Source: Paenibacillus ginsengarvi
GTDB lineage: Bacteria; Bacillota; Bacilli; Paenibacillales; NBRC-103111
Direction: 5' to 3'
Length of the DNA stretch: 64,000 nt
Assembly: GCF_003626695.1 (NCBI RefSeq)
Contig: NZ_RBAH01000011.1
Location: 176,341 to 240,340, forward strand
Below are positions 1 through 8,710 of this stretch, one piece after another. Position numbers and translations under genes: made by a program. The notes under the pieces are model-generated. The model had not been told where the DNA came from. It was given only the letters and a program-made list of their open reading frames with translations, and ran no database searches. The first letter of the stretch is position 1. The number at the start of each line of letters is the position of its first letter.

Positions 1-708
1 AATGTCTTCCTTCGAAACTTGCGAGATGCCTTTCACCTGAACGTCGTCGAGACTGAGGCTGGCGTGGAAACCGAGCGTACCGAGTATCGCCATTTTGCGT
101 GCGGCGTCGAGACCTTCCACGTCGGAGGTCGGATCGGATTCGGCGTAGCCGAGCTCCTGCGCTTCCTTCAGCACATCAACATAAGAAGCGCCTTCCTGGC
201 TCATTTTCGTCAAAATGTAGTTGGTCGTTCCGTTCACGATGCCCATAATCTTCGTAATCCGGTCCGACGAGAAGCCTTCGATCAGCGTGCGGATGATCGG
301 AATGCCGCCGGCTACGCTCGCTTCATAGAAAACGTCGCAATGCTTCTCGGCCGCTTTGGCCAGTATTTCCGCACCGTGAAGCGCCATCAGATCTTTGTTC
401 GCCGTTACGATGTGCTTGCCCTTCTCGAGCGCCGCGAGCATATACGTCTTCGCCGGCTCGATGCCGCCCATCACCTCGACGATGACGTCGATCGCGGGAT
501 CGTCCACGATATCCCAGGCATTGTCCGTAATGCGTCCTTCCTCGACCGGGTAGCGGCGCGACTTGCTTTTATCCTGGACGAGCACCTTTTCGATGCGGAT
601 CAAGGACCCTACCTGCTTCTGCAGATCGTCCTGATGTCCCTCGACGATGCGCAGTACGCCAGTTCCGACTGTACCCATGCCCAGCAGGCCCACTTTGATT
701 GGTTTCAT
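1..708 (-). CDS. hom: Homoserine dehydrogenase, N-terminal part (cut by window edge)
   Basis: Reduces aspartate semialdehyde to homoserine with NAD(P)H in the cytosol, the branch point towards threonine and methionine. The 236 visible codons start with the Rossmann motif GLLGMGTVGTG and include the family signatures TANKDLMA, NGTTNYIL and EAQELGYAESDPTSDVEG. The ATG at 706-708 follows AGGAGGAGAGAGACGA, a strong ribosome binding site. The C-terminal half, including any ACT domain, lies beyond base 1. It sits 69 bp downstream of the ACT protein PheB in the same orientation, so the two are probably co-transcribed, and thrC/thrB may follow outside the window. Identification is firm; only the missing end is unknown. 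Confidence 0.95.
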   Translation of the reverse strand, partial: MKPIKVGLLGMGTVGTGVLRIVEGHQDDLQKQVGSLIRIEKVLVQDKSKSRRYPVEEGRITDNAWDIVDDPAIDVIVEVMGGIEPAKTYMLAALEKGKHIVTANKDLMALHGAEILAKAAEKHCDVFYEASVAGGIPIIRTLIEGFSSDRITKIMGIVNGTTNYILTKMSQEGASYVDVLKEAQELGYAESDPTSDVEGLDAARKMAILGTLGFHASLSLDDVQVKGISQVSKEDI

Positions 709-777
709 TCGTCTCTCTCCTCCTGATCCGTCTTAGCAAACTCGTTTTCACGGATATGTCTCATAGTTGATGTTGCC

Positions 778-1263
778 TTACGAACCTTGTCCGATCATGG
801 ATGCTTTGCGCACGCCGTCTTGATGGCGTATCACATCCATGAGCCGTCCGGCATTATAGCTGCCCATCTGCGAAGTGTCGATCGACAGAACGACGCTCGC
901 CATGCCCTGCAGCGGAATCGTCTGGTGAATCGTCAGCACATTGCCCTCCAGTCCCGCAATAACCGCAAGAACTTTGGACAAAATGCCGGAGCGATGCTCG
1001 AGGTCCATCGAAACGGTCACGAGCCGTTCCCGCTCCAGCCGGCTGAGCGTGTGGATGCCATCCTTGTATTTGTAAAAGGCGCTGCGGCTGATGCCTACCG
1101 TTTCCACCGCTTCATGAACCGTCTTCACCTGACCTCTGGCGAGCAGTTCCTTCGCCTGCATCGTTTTGACGACCGCCTCCGGCAGTATGTCTTCGCGGAC
1201 CAGATAGTAACGTTCCGTGCCGTCTTCCTTGGAATCGTTCACGTTCTTCGTGTCGTGTTCCAC
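778..1263 (-). CDS. pheB: ACT domain-containing protein PheB (UPF0735 family)
   Basis: A 161-residue protein matching the PheB/UPF0735 family, whose genes sit next to aromatic or threonine biosynthesis genes in Bacilli. Residues 20-70 carry a helix-turn-helix-like stretch (VHEAVETVGISRSAFYKYKDGI). Residues 80-155 form an ACT domain (VTVSMDLEHRSGILSKVLAVIAG), the usual amino-acid-sensing fold. The start is GTG at 1261-1263 with a modest AGAGAGG upstream. It is followed by hom, as in other Bacillales. An amino-acid-responsive regulatory role is inferred from the domains; the biochemical function of the family is not settled. Confidence 0.85.
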   Translation of the reverse strand: MEHDTKNVNDSKEDGTERYYLVREDILPEAVVKTMQAKELLARGQVKTVHEAVETVGISRSAFYKYKDGIHTLSRLERERLVTVSMDLEHRSGILSKVLAVIAGLEGNVLTIHQTIPLQGMASVVLSIDTSQMGSYNAGRLMDVIRHQDGVRKASMIGQGS

Positions 1264-1310
1264 AGGCGATTCGTCCTCTCTGTAAAGACTATTGTTTCTA
1301 CATAGTGGAC

Positions 1311-1340
1311 ATTATACCGAAAAGAGAGCGCGGCGGCAAT
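1311..1340 (-). promoter_or_regulatory. Sigma-A type promoter for pheB-hom
   Basis: On the minus strand TTGCCG and a consensus TATAAT are separated by 18 bp, ending about 48 bp before the GTG start of pheB. The -10 is perfect and the -35 matches 4 of 6 positions. Confidence 0.6.
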
Positions 1341-1458
1341 AGGCCGGGCTGAAAATGTTTCATTTCGCCGCGTTGCGGCTGCGAGGACGGACGTGCTAAG
1401 ATGGTTACTGTTGTTTCTACGAACGCGAATGACCTGCCGCAAGGAAAGGAGGAAACCG

Positions 1459-1959
1459 ATGAAATGCCGGATTATGACGGCCATCATGCTGTTTCACGGC
1501 GATGAGCTGCTGATGATGGAACGATCGATGACCCGTACGCTGAATCCCGGCATGTGGGCCGCCGTCGGCGGACATGTGGAGCCGGAGGAGATGAGCCGTC
1601 CGCGCGATGCGATTTTACGGGAAATGTTCGAGGAGACGGGCTTCGCACCCGAGGATATCGAGCGGCTGACGCTGCGTTATGTGCTGCTTCGCAACAAAGA
1701 CGGAGAGCTGCGCCAGCAGTACATATACAGCGGCGACGCCTTGCGGAGAGACTTCGTCGATTCGGATGAAGGCACGCTGCACTGGATTCCCCGGGACCAG
1801 GTGCTGGACCGTGATATTCCGTACATATTCCGGAAAACGCTAGAGCACTATTTCGCATACGGGCCGGCGGAGCACGCTTGGCTGGGCATCGCCAGCGCCG
1901 ATCCCGTTACGGCTCGTCCGCGTGTCGACTGGATACCGCTCACCGACCCGAACTATTGA
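1459..1959 (+). CDS. Nudix hydrolase
   Basis: A 166-residue Nudix-fold pyrophosphohydrolase; the family removes nucleoside diphosphate derivatives such as oxidised dGTP, but the substrate cannot be read from sequence. The Nudix box is seen at residues 35-62 as GGHVEPEE, then AILREMFEETGF. The segment between the first Glu and REMFEETGF is two residues longer than the canonical GX5EX7REUXEEXGU pattern, while the metal-binding REXXEE core is intact. The ATG at 1459 was chosen because AAGGAGG lies 6 bp upstream; an upstream in-frame start lacks one. It is a single plus-strand gene ending at a terminator shared with convergent murE. Confidence 0.85.
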   Translation: MKCRIMTAIMLFHGDELLMMERSMTRTLNPGMWAAVGGHVEPEEMSRPRDAILREMFEETGFAPEDIERLTLRYVLLRNKDGELRQQYIYSGDALRRDFVDSDEGTLHWIPRDQVLDRDIPYIFRKTLEHYFAYGPAEHAWLGIASADPVTARPRVDWIPLTDPNY

Positions 1960-1974
1960 AGCTTTGAAAAGGCA

Positions 1975-2013
1975 AACACCCCCATGGCTCCCGCTAAGGA
2001 GCGTGGGGGTGTT
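1975..2013. terminator. Bidirectional terminator between Nudix gene and murE
   Basis: Inverted repeat AACACCCCC / GGGGGTGTT around a loop of about 20 bases, lying between the convergent stop codons at 1959 and 2063. The T-tract is weak in both directions. Confidence 0.6.
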
Positions 2014-2062
2014 CCGTTAAGCGTGCATTACGCGGACATATCGTTTTTCCGCTGAAACCAGA

Positions 2063-3571
2063 TTACGGCATTTGTGAGCCGGCCTCTTCCCGAATCGCCA
2101 GTCTAGCCTCTTCGCGATCGTCGAAATGCACCGTGCTACCTCCCGTTATCTGGTACGTTTCATGCCCCTTGCCTGCGATGACGACCACGTCGCCCGCCCC
2201 GGCGAGGCCGATTGCCCTGCGGATGGCTTCCCGCCGGTCTGCGATCAGCTCGTAGCGGGACGAATCCGCCCCGCCTTCGACTAGCCCACGCTCGATCTCC
2301 TGCAAAATCGCCTCCGGCGATTCCGAACGCGGATTATCCGACGTCACCATAATCCGGTCGCTGTAAGTCGATGCGATCTTGCCCATAACCGGACGCTTCG
2401 TCCGGTCCCGATCGCCGCCGCAGCCGAATACCGTAATGACCTGGCCTTCCGCAAACTGCTTGACGGTAGAGAGCGCGTTATCCAGCGAGTCCGGCGTGTG
2501 GGCGTAGTCGACGAGAACAAGAAAGCTTTGCCCTTCGTCCACCACTTCCATTCGTCCCGGCACGCCTTCAAGCTGCTCCAGCCCTTTCCGAACCGTAGGC
2601 AGCGGAGTGTGTTCGGCCAAAGCGCACGCCGCCGCGGCAAGCGCATTATACACATTGAACAGCCCGACCATTCTCAGCTTCACGTTAACGGTACCGGCAA
2701 ACGTAACCAGCTCGAATGCCGTTCCCCCGTTCTTCAGCTTGACGCCTTCCGCCCTGACATCCGCCTGCGCTTTGATCCCGTATGTAATCACCTGCGCCGC
2801 CGTTACGCTGCGAAAATAATCCGAAGCCTGATCGTCCGCGTTCAGAATGGCAAACGTCCGCTTTTCCGGGTCTGCGGCAAAGCCGCTTCCAAGCCAGGAG
2901 AACAGAAGTCCTTTGGCGTGCCTGTACGCCTCCATCGTCCCGTGGAAGTCCAGATGATCATGCGTCAGATTCGTAAAAACGGCCGTGCGGAATTCGCACC
3001 CGAGCACGCGGCCCATCGCGATGCCTTGCGAAGTAACCTCCATGACGGCATACTCCGTCCGCGCTTGCTCCATCAGGCTCAAGTTCGCTTGAAGCCTGTG
3101 AGGCTCCTGCGTATTCGTAGTCGATTCGGCCGTTTTCCCGCCGATTTTCGTTCCCAGATTGCCCATAAGCCCCGTCCGGTTACCGGCCAAACTCAGAATG
3201 GTCTCGATCATATGGGCGGCGGTCGTTTTCCCCTTCGTCCCCGTAACTCCGATCAGCTTCATCCGTTCGCTCGGATACCCGTAATAGTGGCAAGCCATTA
3301 CGGCCATCACGTACCGGGCGTCGGGGACGACAACCGTCGGCACGTCCAAACCGACCTCCCGTTCCGCGACAATCGCGGCCGCCCCCAATCGAACCGCTTC
3401 GCCGGCGAATGGATGCCGGTCCTCCTGAAAGCCTGGAATACCAGAAACACAAACGAACAGCTCTCCGGGCCGGAGCGTTTGCGTATGCATGGAAAACCCG
3501 CTTATTTCTACCTCCATATCCCCGTATGTCCGGGCTGTAGCGAGCAAGCCGGCCAATTCCCGCAGCTTCAT
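2063..3571 (-). CDS. murE: UDP-N-acetylmuramoyl-L-alanyl-D-glutamate--2,6-diaminopimelate ligase
   Basis: Cytosolic Mur ligase adding the third residue of the peptidoglycan stem peptide. The ATP-binding motif GVTGTKGKTT is near residue 110. The DNPRSE motif near residue 405 marks meso-diaminopimelate specificity rather than lysine, so the cell wall should be of the A1-gamma type. Length is 502 residues, normal for the family. The ATG at 3569-3571 follows GAGGTGG; a longer reading to 3658 has no ribosome binding site. It stands alone here rather than in a division-cell-wall cluster, beside obg and the Nudix gene. Confidence 0.95.
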   Translation of the reverse strand: MKLRELAGLLATARTYGDMEVEISGFSMHTQTLRPGELFVCVSGIPGFQEDRHPFAGEAVRLGAAAIVAEREVGLDVPTVVVPDARYVMAVMACHYYGYPSERMKLIGVTGTKGKTTAAHMIETILSLAGNRTGLMGNLGTKIGGKTAESTTNTQEPHRLQANLSLMEQARTEYAVMEVTSQGIAMGRVLGCEFRTAVFTNLTHDHLDFHGTMEAYRHAKGLLFSWLGSGFAADPEKRTFAILNADDQASDYFRSVTAAQVITYGIKAQADVRAEGVKLKNGGTAFELVTFAGTVNVKLRMVGLFNVYNALAAAACALAEHTPLPTVRKGLEQLEGVPGRMEVVDEGQSFLVLVDYAHTPDSLDNALSTVKQFAEGQVITVFGCGGDRDRTKRPVMGKIASTYSDRIMVTSDNPRSESPEAILQEIERGLVEGGADSSRYELIADRREAIRRAIGLAGAGDVVVIAGKGHETYQITGGSTVHFDDREEARLAIREEAGSQMP

Positions 3572-3764
3572 AAATCCACCTCTTCCATTCCTATGCGGCT
3601 TCCTGAAATTAACACTGGACGATCCATTCGGTAAGCCTCGTAAACTACAACGCATCATCTTATCTTATTCCGCACAGTTCGGCCAAAGCCACTAATATTG
3701 CAGGTTGTCACTATTTCGTCAGCCGCGCATCACCCGCCCTTCACCAAAGAACCGCTAAACACAA

Positions 3765-3800
3765 CAAAAAAACCGGCAGTCTCTGGATCAAGACTCCGGA
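3765..3800 (-). terminator. Rho-independent terminator of obg
   Basis: On the minus strand CCGG-AGTCT pairs with AGACT-G-CCGG and is followed by seven T residues, about 50 bp after the obg stop codon. Confidence 0.7.
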
Positions 3801-3849
3801 ATTGTTGTTCCTCTGGCAGCAGTCCGCAAGCTTAACTGCGGGCCAAACC

Positions 3850-5157
3850 TTACTCCTGTTCGACGAATTCGAATTCAAAATCGCCGATTTGCACCATATC
3901 TCCGTCCTTCGCGCCGTTTTGACGCAAAGCGGCCTCGATCCCCGACTTGCGGATCGCCTGACCGAAACGGAGCAAACCGTCGTACGAATTCATATTCATC
4001 CGTTTCAGCATCCGCTCGATCCCGATGCATTCGACAACGAACAGCTCGTTTTCTCTGCGGATTGTAAACTCGTTATCGTCCGCTTCTTTTTCGAACTTGT
4101 AAATCTTCCGTTCGGAAACGTCCTTCACTTCTTCGACGAGCGGCGTCTCCGGAATGTCCTCGAGCAGATCGGCCGTCCGGTACAGCAGCTCCTGGATGCC
4201 TTGGCGGGCATAGGCCGAGATCGGGAAAATCTCGATCGAGTCGAAGCCATCCCGCTTCAGCTTCTCGCGAAATTCGCGCAAGAACTCCTCCGCCCCAGGC
4301 ATATCCATCTTGTTGGCGGCGATAATTTGCGGCCGCTCCATCAGCTTGGGGTTGTACAAGCGCAGCTCTTCGTTGATTTTGATCCAATCGTCGTAAGGAT
4401 CGCGCTCTTCCGTCGCCGCCATATCGACGACATGGATAATGATGCGGGTCCGTTCCACATGGCGCAAAAACTCGTGCCCGAGCCCGACGCCCTCGTGCGC
4501 GCCTTCGATCAGTCCGGGAAGGTCGGCCATAACGAAGCTGCGTCCTTCACCAACGTCTACGACCCCCAGGTTCGGAGTAATCGTCGTGAAATGGTAGGCC
4601 CCGATCTTCGGCTGAGCCGCCGATACGACGGAGAGCAGCGTCGACTTCCCTACGCTCGGGAATCCGACCAAACCCACGTCGGCCATCACCTTCAGCTCGA
4701 GTACGACCCAGCGCTCCTGGCCTTCCTCGCCGTTCTCCGACAAATAGGGAGCCGGATTACGCGACGTTGCAAACCTCATATTGCCCCGTCCGCCGCGTCC
4801 GCCCTTGGCGATGACAACCTCTTGACCGTTTCGGGTCAAGTCGGCGATGATTTCATGCGTATCGTCATCGACGACGACCGTGCCGGGCGGCACATGGACG
4901 ATCATATCCTCGGCTTTCGCCCCGTGCATTCCCTTCGTCTTGCCGCGTTCGCCCCGAGGCGCCTTGAAATGCTTCTGGTAGCGAAAGTCGATCAGCGTCC
5001 GGAGTCCTTCATCCACGCGAAAAATCAGATCGCCGCCCTTGCCGCCGTCGCCGCCGGCCGGGCCGCCTTCGGGCACGTACAGCTCTCTGCGGAACGATAT
5101 GATGCCGTCGCCGCCATCGCCGCCTTTAACGTAAATCTTCGCTTTATCTAAAAACAT
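3850..5157 (-). CDS. obg: GTPase Obg/CgtA
   Basis: Ribosome-associated GTPase involved in 50S assembly and, in Bacillus, in entry to sporulation and the general stress response. The glycine-rich OBG fold occupies residues 1-155 ([20 protein letters not shown]). The G domain has GFPSVGKST (G1), [12 protein letters not shown] (G3) and NKMD (G4), followed by a C-terminal OCT domain. Length is 435 residues. The ATG at 5155-5157 follows GAGGTG. It lies 13 bp after spo0B, the same pair as in B. subtilis, and ends at a clear terminator. Confidence 0.96.
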   Translation of the reverse strand: MFLDKAKIYVKGGDGGDGIISFRRELYVPEGGPAGGDGGKGGDLIFRVDEGLRTLIDFRYQKHFKAPRGERGKTKGMHGAKAEDMIVHVPPGTVVVDDDTHEIIADLTRNGQEVVIAKGGRGGRGNMRFATSRNPAPYLSENGEEGQERWVVLELKVMADVGLVGFPSVGKSTLLSVVSAAQPKIGAYHFTTITPNLGVVDVGEGRSFVMADLPGLIEGAHEGVGLGHEFLRHVERTRIIIHVVDMAATEERDPYDDWIKINEELRLYNPKLMERPQIIAANKMDMPGAEEFLREFREKLKRDGFDSIEIFPISAYARQGIQELLYRTADLLEDIPETPLVEEVKDVSERKIYKFEKEADDNEFTIRRENELFVVECIGIERMLKRMNMNSYDGLLRFGQAIRKSGIEAALRQNGAKDGDMVQIGDFEFEFVEQE

Positions 5158-5170
5158 CTTACACCTCGTT

Positions 5171-5788
5171 TTATGTGCCGAGCGGCATATAAATCTCAAC
5201 AACCGCTCCATCCTCTTCGTATGTAGCTTCGCCCTCGATCAGCCGTCCTATGCCGCAAGAGAGCGACAAATTCACGAGTTCCTGCTTCAGACCCTTACGG
5301 TCGTAGCCTCCGGTATAATGAAAGCCGATGACGAGCAGGTGCTCCCTCACGCCCATTTGGAGCAAAATGCGGTTCAGCTCCCCGTCGGCATTCGGGACGG
5401 CCTTCCGGACAAACGTTTCGATTACGGCAATCACCGTATCCGCCACCAGCCTGCCGTCAATCGTCAGCATATCGAGCTGAAAGCCGCTCTCCAGCTCGAC
5501 ATCGAGCCGGACCCACCGGCAGCGAACGCGAAACGACTGCAAATATAGGATTAAAGCCGGAACGCCCAGCTTGGAAATGCAGTTTTCCTGAAGCATCTTC
5601 TCTTTTACTATTTCCATATAATCGTGCATTTTATCGTATTTCTTCATCTTCAAGTATCCGTATAACACTTGAACATCGTTCATCCAGTCGTGCCGGAGAT
5701 GATTGATCGTTTGGACAAACAGCTGTTCCTGTTCGCCATACTGGCCGTTCGCTTGATCCGATTCGTATCGTTCGGCGTTTGGTTTCAT
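5171..5788 (-). CDS. spo0B: Sporulation initiation phosphotransferase Spo0B
   Basis: Relays phosphate from Spo0F to Spo0A in the sporulation phosphorelay. Near residue 30 it has the dimerisation and phospho-accepting helix [20 protein letters not shown]; the histidine of RHDW is the expected phosphorylation site. A degenerate histidine-kinase-like C-terminal half follows. Length is 205 residues, close to the B. subtilis protein. The ATG at 5786-5788 follows CGGAGAA. It lies between rpmA and obg exactly as in B. subtilis, which strongly supports the call because Spo0B diverges quickly outside the H-helix. Confidence 0.88.
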   Translation of the reverse strand: MKPNAERYESDQANGQYGEQEQLFVQTINHLRHDWMNDVQVLYGYLKMKKYDKMHDYMEIVKEKMLQENCISKLGVPALILYLQSFRVRCRWVRLDVELESGFQLDMLTIDGRLVADTVIAVIETFVRKAVPNADGELNRILLQMGVREHLLVIGFHYTGGYDRKGLKQELVNLSLSCGIGRLIEGEATYEEDGAVVEIYMPLGT

Positions 5789-5822
5789 TCCGATTCTCCG
5801 TTCAACGGTCAACTTCTTACAC

Positions 5823-5851
5823 AGTATAGCATGACGTTCGTAAAATAAAAA
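5823..5851 (-). promoter_or_regulatory. Possible promoter for spo0B-obg
   Basis: An extended -10 (TGC followed by TATACT) lies about 35 bp upstream of spo0B, with a poor T-rich -35 17 bp before it. It follows directly after the rpmA terminator, so spo0B-obg needs either this promoter or read-through. Confidence 0.4.
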
Positions 5852-5876
5852 CCCCCGGTCCCGTTGGCCGGAGGTC
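5843..5876 (-). terminator. Terminator of the rplU-prp-rpmA operon
   Basis: On the minus strand ACCTCCGG pairs with CCGGGGGT (one G-T) over a 9-base loop, followed by TTTTATTTT. It begins a few bases after the rpmA stop codon. Confidence 0.75.
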
Positions 5877-5882
5877 TTTACC

Positions 5883-6197
5883 TTATACGATTTCGGATGC
5901 TGCGGCAACCGGAGCAGCTTCTACCGGGTAGACGCTCACTTTTTTGCGGTCGCGTCCGAGACGTTCGAACTTCACTACGCCTTCGACTTTTGCGAAGAGC
6001 GTGTCGTCCGTGCCACGGCCTACGTTAGTTCCCGGATGGATCTTCGTTCCGCGCTGACGCACGAGAATGCTTCCCGCCGATACCGTTTGACCGTCCGCGC
6101 GTTTCACGCCAAGACGCTTCGCGATGCTGTCGCGTCCGTTCTTCGTCGAACCTACCCCTTTTTTCGAGGCGAACAACTGAAGATTCAGTTTCAACAT
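5883..6197 (-). CDS. rpmA: 50S ribosomal protein L27
   Basis: Large-subunit protein near the peptidyl-transferase centre. The protein is 104 residues and begins [14 protein letters not shown], the Firmicute-type N-terminal extension that the protease Prp removes after LQLF to expose the mature ASKKG end. The ATG at 6195-6197 follows AAGGAGGGAAACC, a strong site, and overlaps the end of prp by 7 bp, so translation is probably coupled. A terminator follows at once. Confidence 0.97.
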   Translation of the reverse strand: MLKLNLQLFASKKGVGSTKNGRDSIAKRLGVKRADGQTVSAGSILVRQRGTKIHPGTNVGRGTDDTLFAKVEGVVKFERLGRDRKKVSVYPVEAAPVAAASEIV

Positions 6198-6550
6198 GAT
6201 GGTTTCCCTCCTTCTTGGCTTGTGCTTGTTGCAAGGGTGATATATTTGCCGTATGCTTCCTCGATCGATTCGATCATGACGACCATCGACTCGAGCAGCA
6301 GTTGAATTTGTTCGGATCGGCTCTTGTCCGTTTCCACGGGGATACGGACCTGGAGAAGCCCATCGCCCATTTCGCTCGGAAGCGTTACACCTGTCAATTT
6401 CTCGACGGCGTTCACCGTACCGACCGTTACGGCGGATACACCGGCACAAACGATATCATGCCCGTGCTTGCCGTAAAAAGCGTGGCCTGACACTTTAAAA
6501 GCCTGAATCGCTCCGCTGTCGCGGCCTCGTTCAATATTCACCCGAATCAT
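6191..6550 (-). CDS. prp: Ribosomal-processing cysteine protease Prp
   Basis: Cysteine protease that trims the N-terminal extension of L27, an essential step in Firmicutes. The 119-residue protein shows the catalytic pair in its usual context: His in VSGHAFYG at residue 22 and Cys in [11 protein letters not shown] at about residue 34. It lies between rplU and rpmA, as YsxB does in B. subtilis, so enzyme and substrate share a transcript and overlap by 7 bp. Confidence 0.92.
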   Translation of the reverse strand: MIRVNIERGRDSGAIQAFKVSGHAFYGKHGHDIVCAGVSAVTVGTVNAVEKLTGVTLPSEMGDGLLQVRIPVETDKSRSEQIQLLLESMVVMIESIEEAYGKYITLATSTSQEGGKPSC

Positions 6551-6619
6551 GCCTATTCATCACCTGCCCTGTAAATTCGCCGAATTTACAGTTATTCCGC
6601 CGATCATCCGGGCGAAAAC

Positions 6620-6931
6620 TTAAGCTTTGATGCTGTCGATGATTACTTTGGTGTACGGTTGACGGTGGCCTTGCTTGCGGCGATAGTTTTTCTTCGGTTT
6701 GTACTTGAACACGATCACTTTCTCGCCTTTGCCGTGTTTCTCCACTTTACCGGATACAGAAGCTCCGGCTACGAGCGGGGAACCTGCTACGAGACCATTG
6801 TCGTTCGAGACAGCAAGTACGCGGTCGAACGTTACAACGTCGCCTGCGTTAGCTTCCAGCTTCTCGATGAAGATGGCATCTCCCGCTTGCACTTTGTACT
6901 GTTTGCCGCCAGTTTCAATAATTGCGTACAT
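6620..6931 (-). CDS. rplU: 50S ribosomal protein L21
   Basis: Large-subunit protein binding 23S rRNA. The 103-residue sequence opens [18 protein letters not shown] and contains [19 protein letters not shown], both typical of bL21. The ATG at 6929-6931 follows GAGGAGGTGCACTGACA. It is the first gene of rplU-prp-rpmA and is preceded by a long leader and a strong promoter. Confidence 0.98.
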   Translation of the reverse strand: MYAIIETGGKQYKVQAGDAIFIEKLEANAGDVVTFDRVLAVSNDNGLVAGSPLVAGASVSGKVEKHGKGEKVIVFKYKPKKNYRRKQGHRQPYTKVIIDSIKA

Positions 6932-6934
6932 TGT

Positions 6935-7058
6935 CAGTGCACCTCCTCATGTCATAAGACTCGCCTTGTCCAGGTGGCATGTCCAGCTGCGTAGCAGCGA
7001 ACACACGCTTATTCGTAGACCCGACTCGTGCGGTTGCAGCATGTGCCAGCGCACATAC
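6935..7058 (-). promoter_or_regulatory. Probable L21 leader RNA
   Basis: The transcript from the promoter at 7065-7093 has a leader of about 125 nt ending CCTGGACAAGGCGAGTC, then TTATGACATGAGGAGGTG. It resembles the L21-leader autoregulatory motif found ahead of rplU in Bacilli, where the ribosomal protein is thought to bind. Paired segments (GTGCGCTGGCACATG, and GCTGCTACGCAGC) are visible. The call rests on remembered similarity and position; a covariance search with the Rfam L21 leader model would decide it. Confidence 0.6.
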
Positions 7059-7064
7059 CCAAGT

Positions 7065-7093
7065 ATCATAGCACAACTCGATAGCCGAGTCAA
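7065..7093 (-). promoter_or_regulatory. Strong sigma-A promoter for rplU-prp-rpmA
   Basis: TTGACT and TATGAT on the minus strand are separated by exactly 17 bp. The -35 begins a few bases after the terminator of the upstream lipoprotein gene. Confidence 0.8.
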
Positions 7094-7097
7094 CGAG

Positions 7098-7138
7098 AAA
7101 AGCCGTTTTCACTGCGATGAATCCACAGTGAAACGGCT
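7098..7138 (-). terminator. Terminator of the 7153-8463 lipoprotein gene
   Basis: On the minus strand AGCCGTTTCACTG pairs with CAGTGAAAACGGCT over an 11-base loop, followed by TTTCTCG. Confidence 0.8.
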
Positions 7139-7152
7139 GGCCGCATTCGCTC

Positions 7153-8463
7153 CTATTTCCCCTTCAACGCGCCGACAGCCTGATTGATTTTTTCGTCGGT
7201 TACCCTCAGCGCCGTATTGACGTCGTATTGCTCAAATATATAGTCGCCGTGCACCTCATACAGCACATCCATCCCTTGCGAGCGATAAATGCTGTAGGGC
7301 TGATGGCTGACGATTTTATTTTTGAATATAGCCGGAATGTTTTTTCCTTTCAAGTAGGGGATATCCGCTCCGTACTGGTCCTTGTAGACCGGATTGACCT
7401 GTGGAGAAATGTAGCCCATACTCCGGACGGCGAACAGCTGCGCCTGCTCGGACAGGAACGTTTCGATGACACGGAACGCGTCGTCCTTATGCTGACTCGT
7501 TTTGGTGATGCCCATAATGAAGCTGTCCACGATCCCGCCGACGTTCGGCATATCGGGATAATACGGGGATTGGGCGATATCCCAGTTGACATCCGAGTCC
7601 TTCAGATTGGAGAAGCGGTTAACCGCATAATACATCGCCAAATTTTTATCTTTGCGGAACTGGTCCAGCGCATTCTTGTTCACATCTTTCGGGGACGCCG
7701 GCATGTTGCCGGGGATCGAGAAGAACAGTTTGGATAACTCGAAGGCGCGCTTATACGATTCGTTGATGACGGAAGCTTTATCCGTCTTCGCATCGACCGG
7801 CGTCACGCCGAACGGGTCGGCAAGACGGTGGATCTGGTCGGTTTTGAAGCCTAAATATTGGGCCCCCCCGTGATACCGGCTCACCTTCTTAGCCAGCTCG
7901 ACCGTCTCGTTCCAGGTCAGGCCGTCCTTCGGATAAGGAACGCCGAACATATCAAAAATGTCCTTATTGTAGTACATGGCGAAAAATTGCAGGTTAAAGG
8001 GCAGACCGATGAGCTGGCCGTTGCCCGAGTTGCCCCGGACGGCTTCGAGCACGACGGGCTCGAAACGGGACATATCCATTTTGAACTTTTTCATGAGCGG
8101 TTCGATATCGTAGTTTAAATCCATCTGGACGATCCGCCCCGCCACAACATGTGCGACGGTGTACAGATCGACCTGCTCGCCCCTCTGGATCAGCTCGTTC
8201 AGATCGCCTTTGACTTCTTTCACCGTAATGTGCGGGTACTTTTTCTTCAGCGGGTTTACGATTAACTCGTCCCAGTTTTCCGATATTTCCGATCTTACGT
8301 TCATCGTGATTGTAACCGGTTTCAATTCTTCCGCCGGCTTACCTTCCTCATTGTCTTTGACACCGGACGAACCGGTGCTGCACCCTGAGACGGCAAAACA
8401 AACGGACAAGAGTGACGATAACATGACGAGAGACAACTTGTTGCGCAAGCGGATTCCCCCCAT
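7153..8463 (-). CDS. Extracellular solute-binding lipoprotein (ABC sugar-transport type)
   Basis: A family 1 solute-binding protein of ABC importers, probably tethered to the outer face of the membrane. A short basic start and hydrophobic segment end in the lipobox AVSGC, with the lipidated Cys near residue 28. The mature part has the family pattern MYYNKDIFDMFGVPYPKDGLTWNE. The start is uncertain: ATG at 8463 has almost no spacing from a possible ribosome site, while TTG at 8448 is preceded by GGGGGGAATCCGC. No permease or ATPase gene is nearby. It has its own promoter and terminator, so it is an independent insertion between the RNase gene and rplU. It is a paralogue of the protein at 21544-22878. 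The substrate is unknown. Confidence 0.85.
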   Translation of the reverse strand: MGGIRLRNKLSLVMLSSLLSVCFAVSGCSTGSSGVKDNEEGKPAEELKPVTITMNVRSEISENWDELIVNPLKKKYPHITVKEVKGDLNELIQRGEQVDLYTVAHVVAGRIVQMDLNYDIEPLMKKFKMDMSRFEPVVLEAVRGNSGNGQLIGLPFNLQFFAMYYNKDIFDMFGVPYPKDGLTWNETVELAKKVSRYHGGAQYLGFKTDQIHRLADPFGVTPVDAKTDKASVINESYKRAFELSKLFFSIPGNMPASPKDVNKNALDQFRKDKNLAMYYAVNRFSNLKDSDVNWDIAQSPYYPDMPNVGGIVDSFIMGITKTSQHKDDAFRVIETFLSEQAQLFAVRSMGYISPQVNPVYKDQYGADIPYLKGKNIPAIFKNKIVSHQPYSIYRSQGMDVLYEVHGDYIFEQYDVNTALRVTDEKINQAVGALKGK

Positions 8464-8504
8464 TTCTCCGAATTAAAAGCGGAAATTGAATTTCCTTAAT
8501 CATT

Positions 8505-8533
8505 ATGATAACTAGTTTATGTAAGAAACACAA
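8505..8533 (-). promoter_or_regulatory. Promoter of the 7153-8463 lipoprotein gene
   Basis: TTGTGT and TATCAT on the minus strand with a 17 bp spacer, about 40 bp upstream of the reading frame. Confidence 0.55.
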
Positions 8534-8618
8534 TATCCTAACAAGTGAATCGCCCTATATAATTTCGGCGGCGGCACATGAGAACTACCGACACGAACGG
8601 CTTCCCTTCACCAAACAC

Positions 8619-8651
8619 AAAAAAGCGAGCTACGCGCCAGGCGCAACCCGC
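8619..8651 (-). terminator. Terminator after the RNase E/G gene
   Basis: On the minus strand a GC-rich stem of about 11 pairs (GCGGGTTGCGC / GCGTAGCTCGC, with G-T pairs) is followed by six T residues, 60 bp after the RNase stop codon. Confidence 0.7.
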
Positions 8652-8710
8652 ATCTTGATGATGTACAAGCGCTGCTATCCTCCAAACCTCGCCATCATGC
8701 CTGCGCCGCA

